Part shown: one piece after another, positions 63,803 to 64,000 of the stretch
How positions within the stretch are numbered: the stretch's first letter is position 1
Layout: every line of letters starts with the position of its first letter
DNA from: Methanolacinia paynteri
Lineage (GTDB): Archaea > Halobacteriota > Methanomicrobia > Methanomicrobiales > Methanomicrobiaceae
Reading direction: 5' to 3'
NCBI RefSeq assembly: GCF_000784355.1
Contig: NZ_KN360939.1
Location: 160,456-224,455 of the forward strand
Length of the DNA: 64,000 nucleotides
The notes under the pieces: generated by a model
What the model was told of the DNA's origin: nothing
Seen by the model: only the letters and a program-made list of their open reading frames with translations
The model's database searches: none
Position numbers and translations under genes: made by a program

Positions 63803-64000
63803 TCACTCAGCTCCCGCAGGAGCCTCTTTTTCAGCCTCAACAACCTCAGGTCCAATCACCTTATCCTTCACCGGGCCGGAGAGAACAGGCTCCTTATACA
63901 CGTTTGAAGTCGAGAGGCAGTCCTTCGGGCAGGCCTCGACGCACGAGTTGCAAATGATGCACCTGAACCTGTCGATCTCCCACGTGCGGTCCGGCTTCGA
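63803..64000 (-). CDS. Ferredoxin-type 4Fe-4S protein, C-terminal part
   Basis: The last 65 codons of a gene entering from the right edge. It contains one 4Fe-4S motif CIICNSCVEACPKDCLS after TWEIDRFR, then an acidic Ala/Glu-rich tail. The phrase 'W-(x)-ID-x-FRCI-x-CN-x-CVE-x-CP' is typical of the ferredoxin-like subunit of energy-converting [NiFe] hydrogenases (EchF type) or complex I-like NuoI. The hydrogenase assignment needs the part outside the window. Confidence 0.8.
   Translation of the reverse strand, partial: SKPDRTWEIDRFRCIICNSCVEACPKDCLSTSNVYKEPVLSGPVKDKVIGPEVVEAEKEAPAGAE

Overview
The window is chromosomal DNA from a methanogenic archaeon, most likely of the Methanomicrobiales (Methanolacinia/Methanoplanus-like). 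This rests on an archaeal D-family DNA polymerase large subunit with an intein, a methanogen-type thymidylate synthase, two methanogen-restricted DUF2115 proteins beside a B12-dependent ribonucleotide reductase, an FmdE-family protein, paired PaaK-type aryl-CoA ligases with an ACT protein, and archaeal TATA boxes with GGAGGTGA-type ribosome binding sites. No rRNA, transposase, integrase or CRISPR array was seen.

Layout. 0-5.4 kb: tail of a membrane protein, a secreted VWA adhesin-like protein, and a histidine kinase with a degenerate receiver domain. 5.4-12.1 kb (mostly minus): tRNA-Arg, an ACT/PaaK/PaaK operon, a polar amino acid ABC transporter. 12.3-13.2 kb: an isolated Cas1 homologue. 13.5-19.2 kb: acylphosphatase and branched-chain amino acid genes (ilvC diverging from a leuA-family gene, ilvB and ilvN); ilvD is at 24.8-26.4 kb. 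19.5-24.4 kb: secreted FmdE-like protein, drug exporter, zinc-ribbon proteins, a C_GCAxxG_C_C redox protein. 26.5-35 kb: HEAT protein, thymidylate synthase, DUF5714, DNA polymerase D large subunit with a mini-intein, methyltransferase, membrane ferredoxin, tRNA-Leu. 35-43.4 kb: class II ribonucleotide reductase between two DUF2115 genes, two HxlR regulators, a His/Cys-rich small protein, and a DUF169/TusA-DsrE/membrane operon diverging from a wHTH-GAF regulator with palindromic operators. 43.4-52.7 kb: DUF3795, NimA-like flavoprotein, a histidine kinase/SHOCT/copper ATPase operon flanked by two Asp/Glu racemase paralogues (one a lipoprotein), methyltransferase, HicBA. 52.8-54.8 kb: three tandem Yip1 membrane proteins, each with its own copy of the promoter. 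54.9-59.7 kb: secreted and membrane proteins of unknown function, with a duplicated structured leader RNA, a shared promoter motif and a membrane-anchored wHTH protein. 59.8-62.9 kb: an A+T-rich islet with a tRNA-Leu remnant, a 3-TM protein and a 751-residue zinc-ribbon/PD-(D/E)xK protein. The window ends with HicAB and the C-terminus of a ferredoxin.

How the genes relate. The ilv/leu genes form one pathway split over three loci. The DUF169-TusA/DsrE operon and its divergent sensor look like a small regulated sulfur or redox unit. The kinase-SHOCT-CopB genes look like metal homeostasis. The region most likely to hold undescribed biology is 55.9-62.9 kb: a leader RNA that can hide a ribosome binding site, a promoter motif shared by three secreted-protein genes, an ORF with an apparent ACG start, and an A+T-rich candidate defence nuclease. 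Four intergenic regions carry copies of a modular GC-rich repeat.
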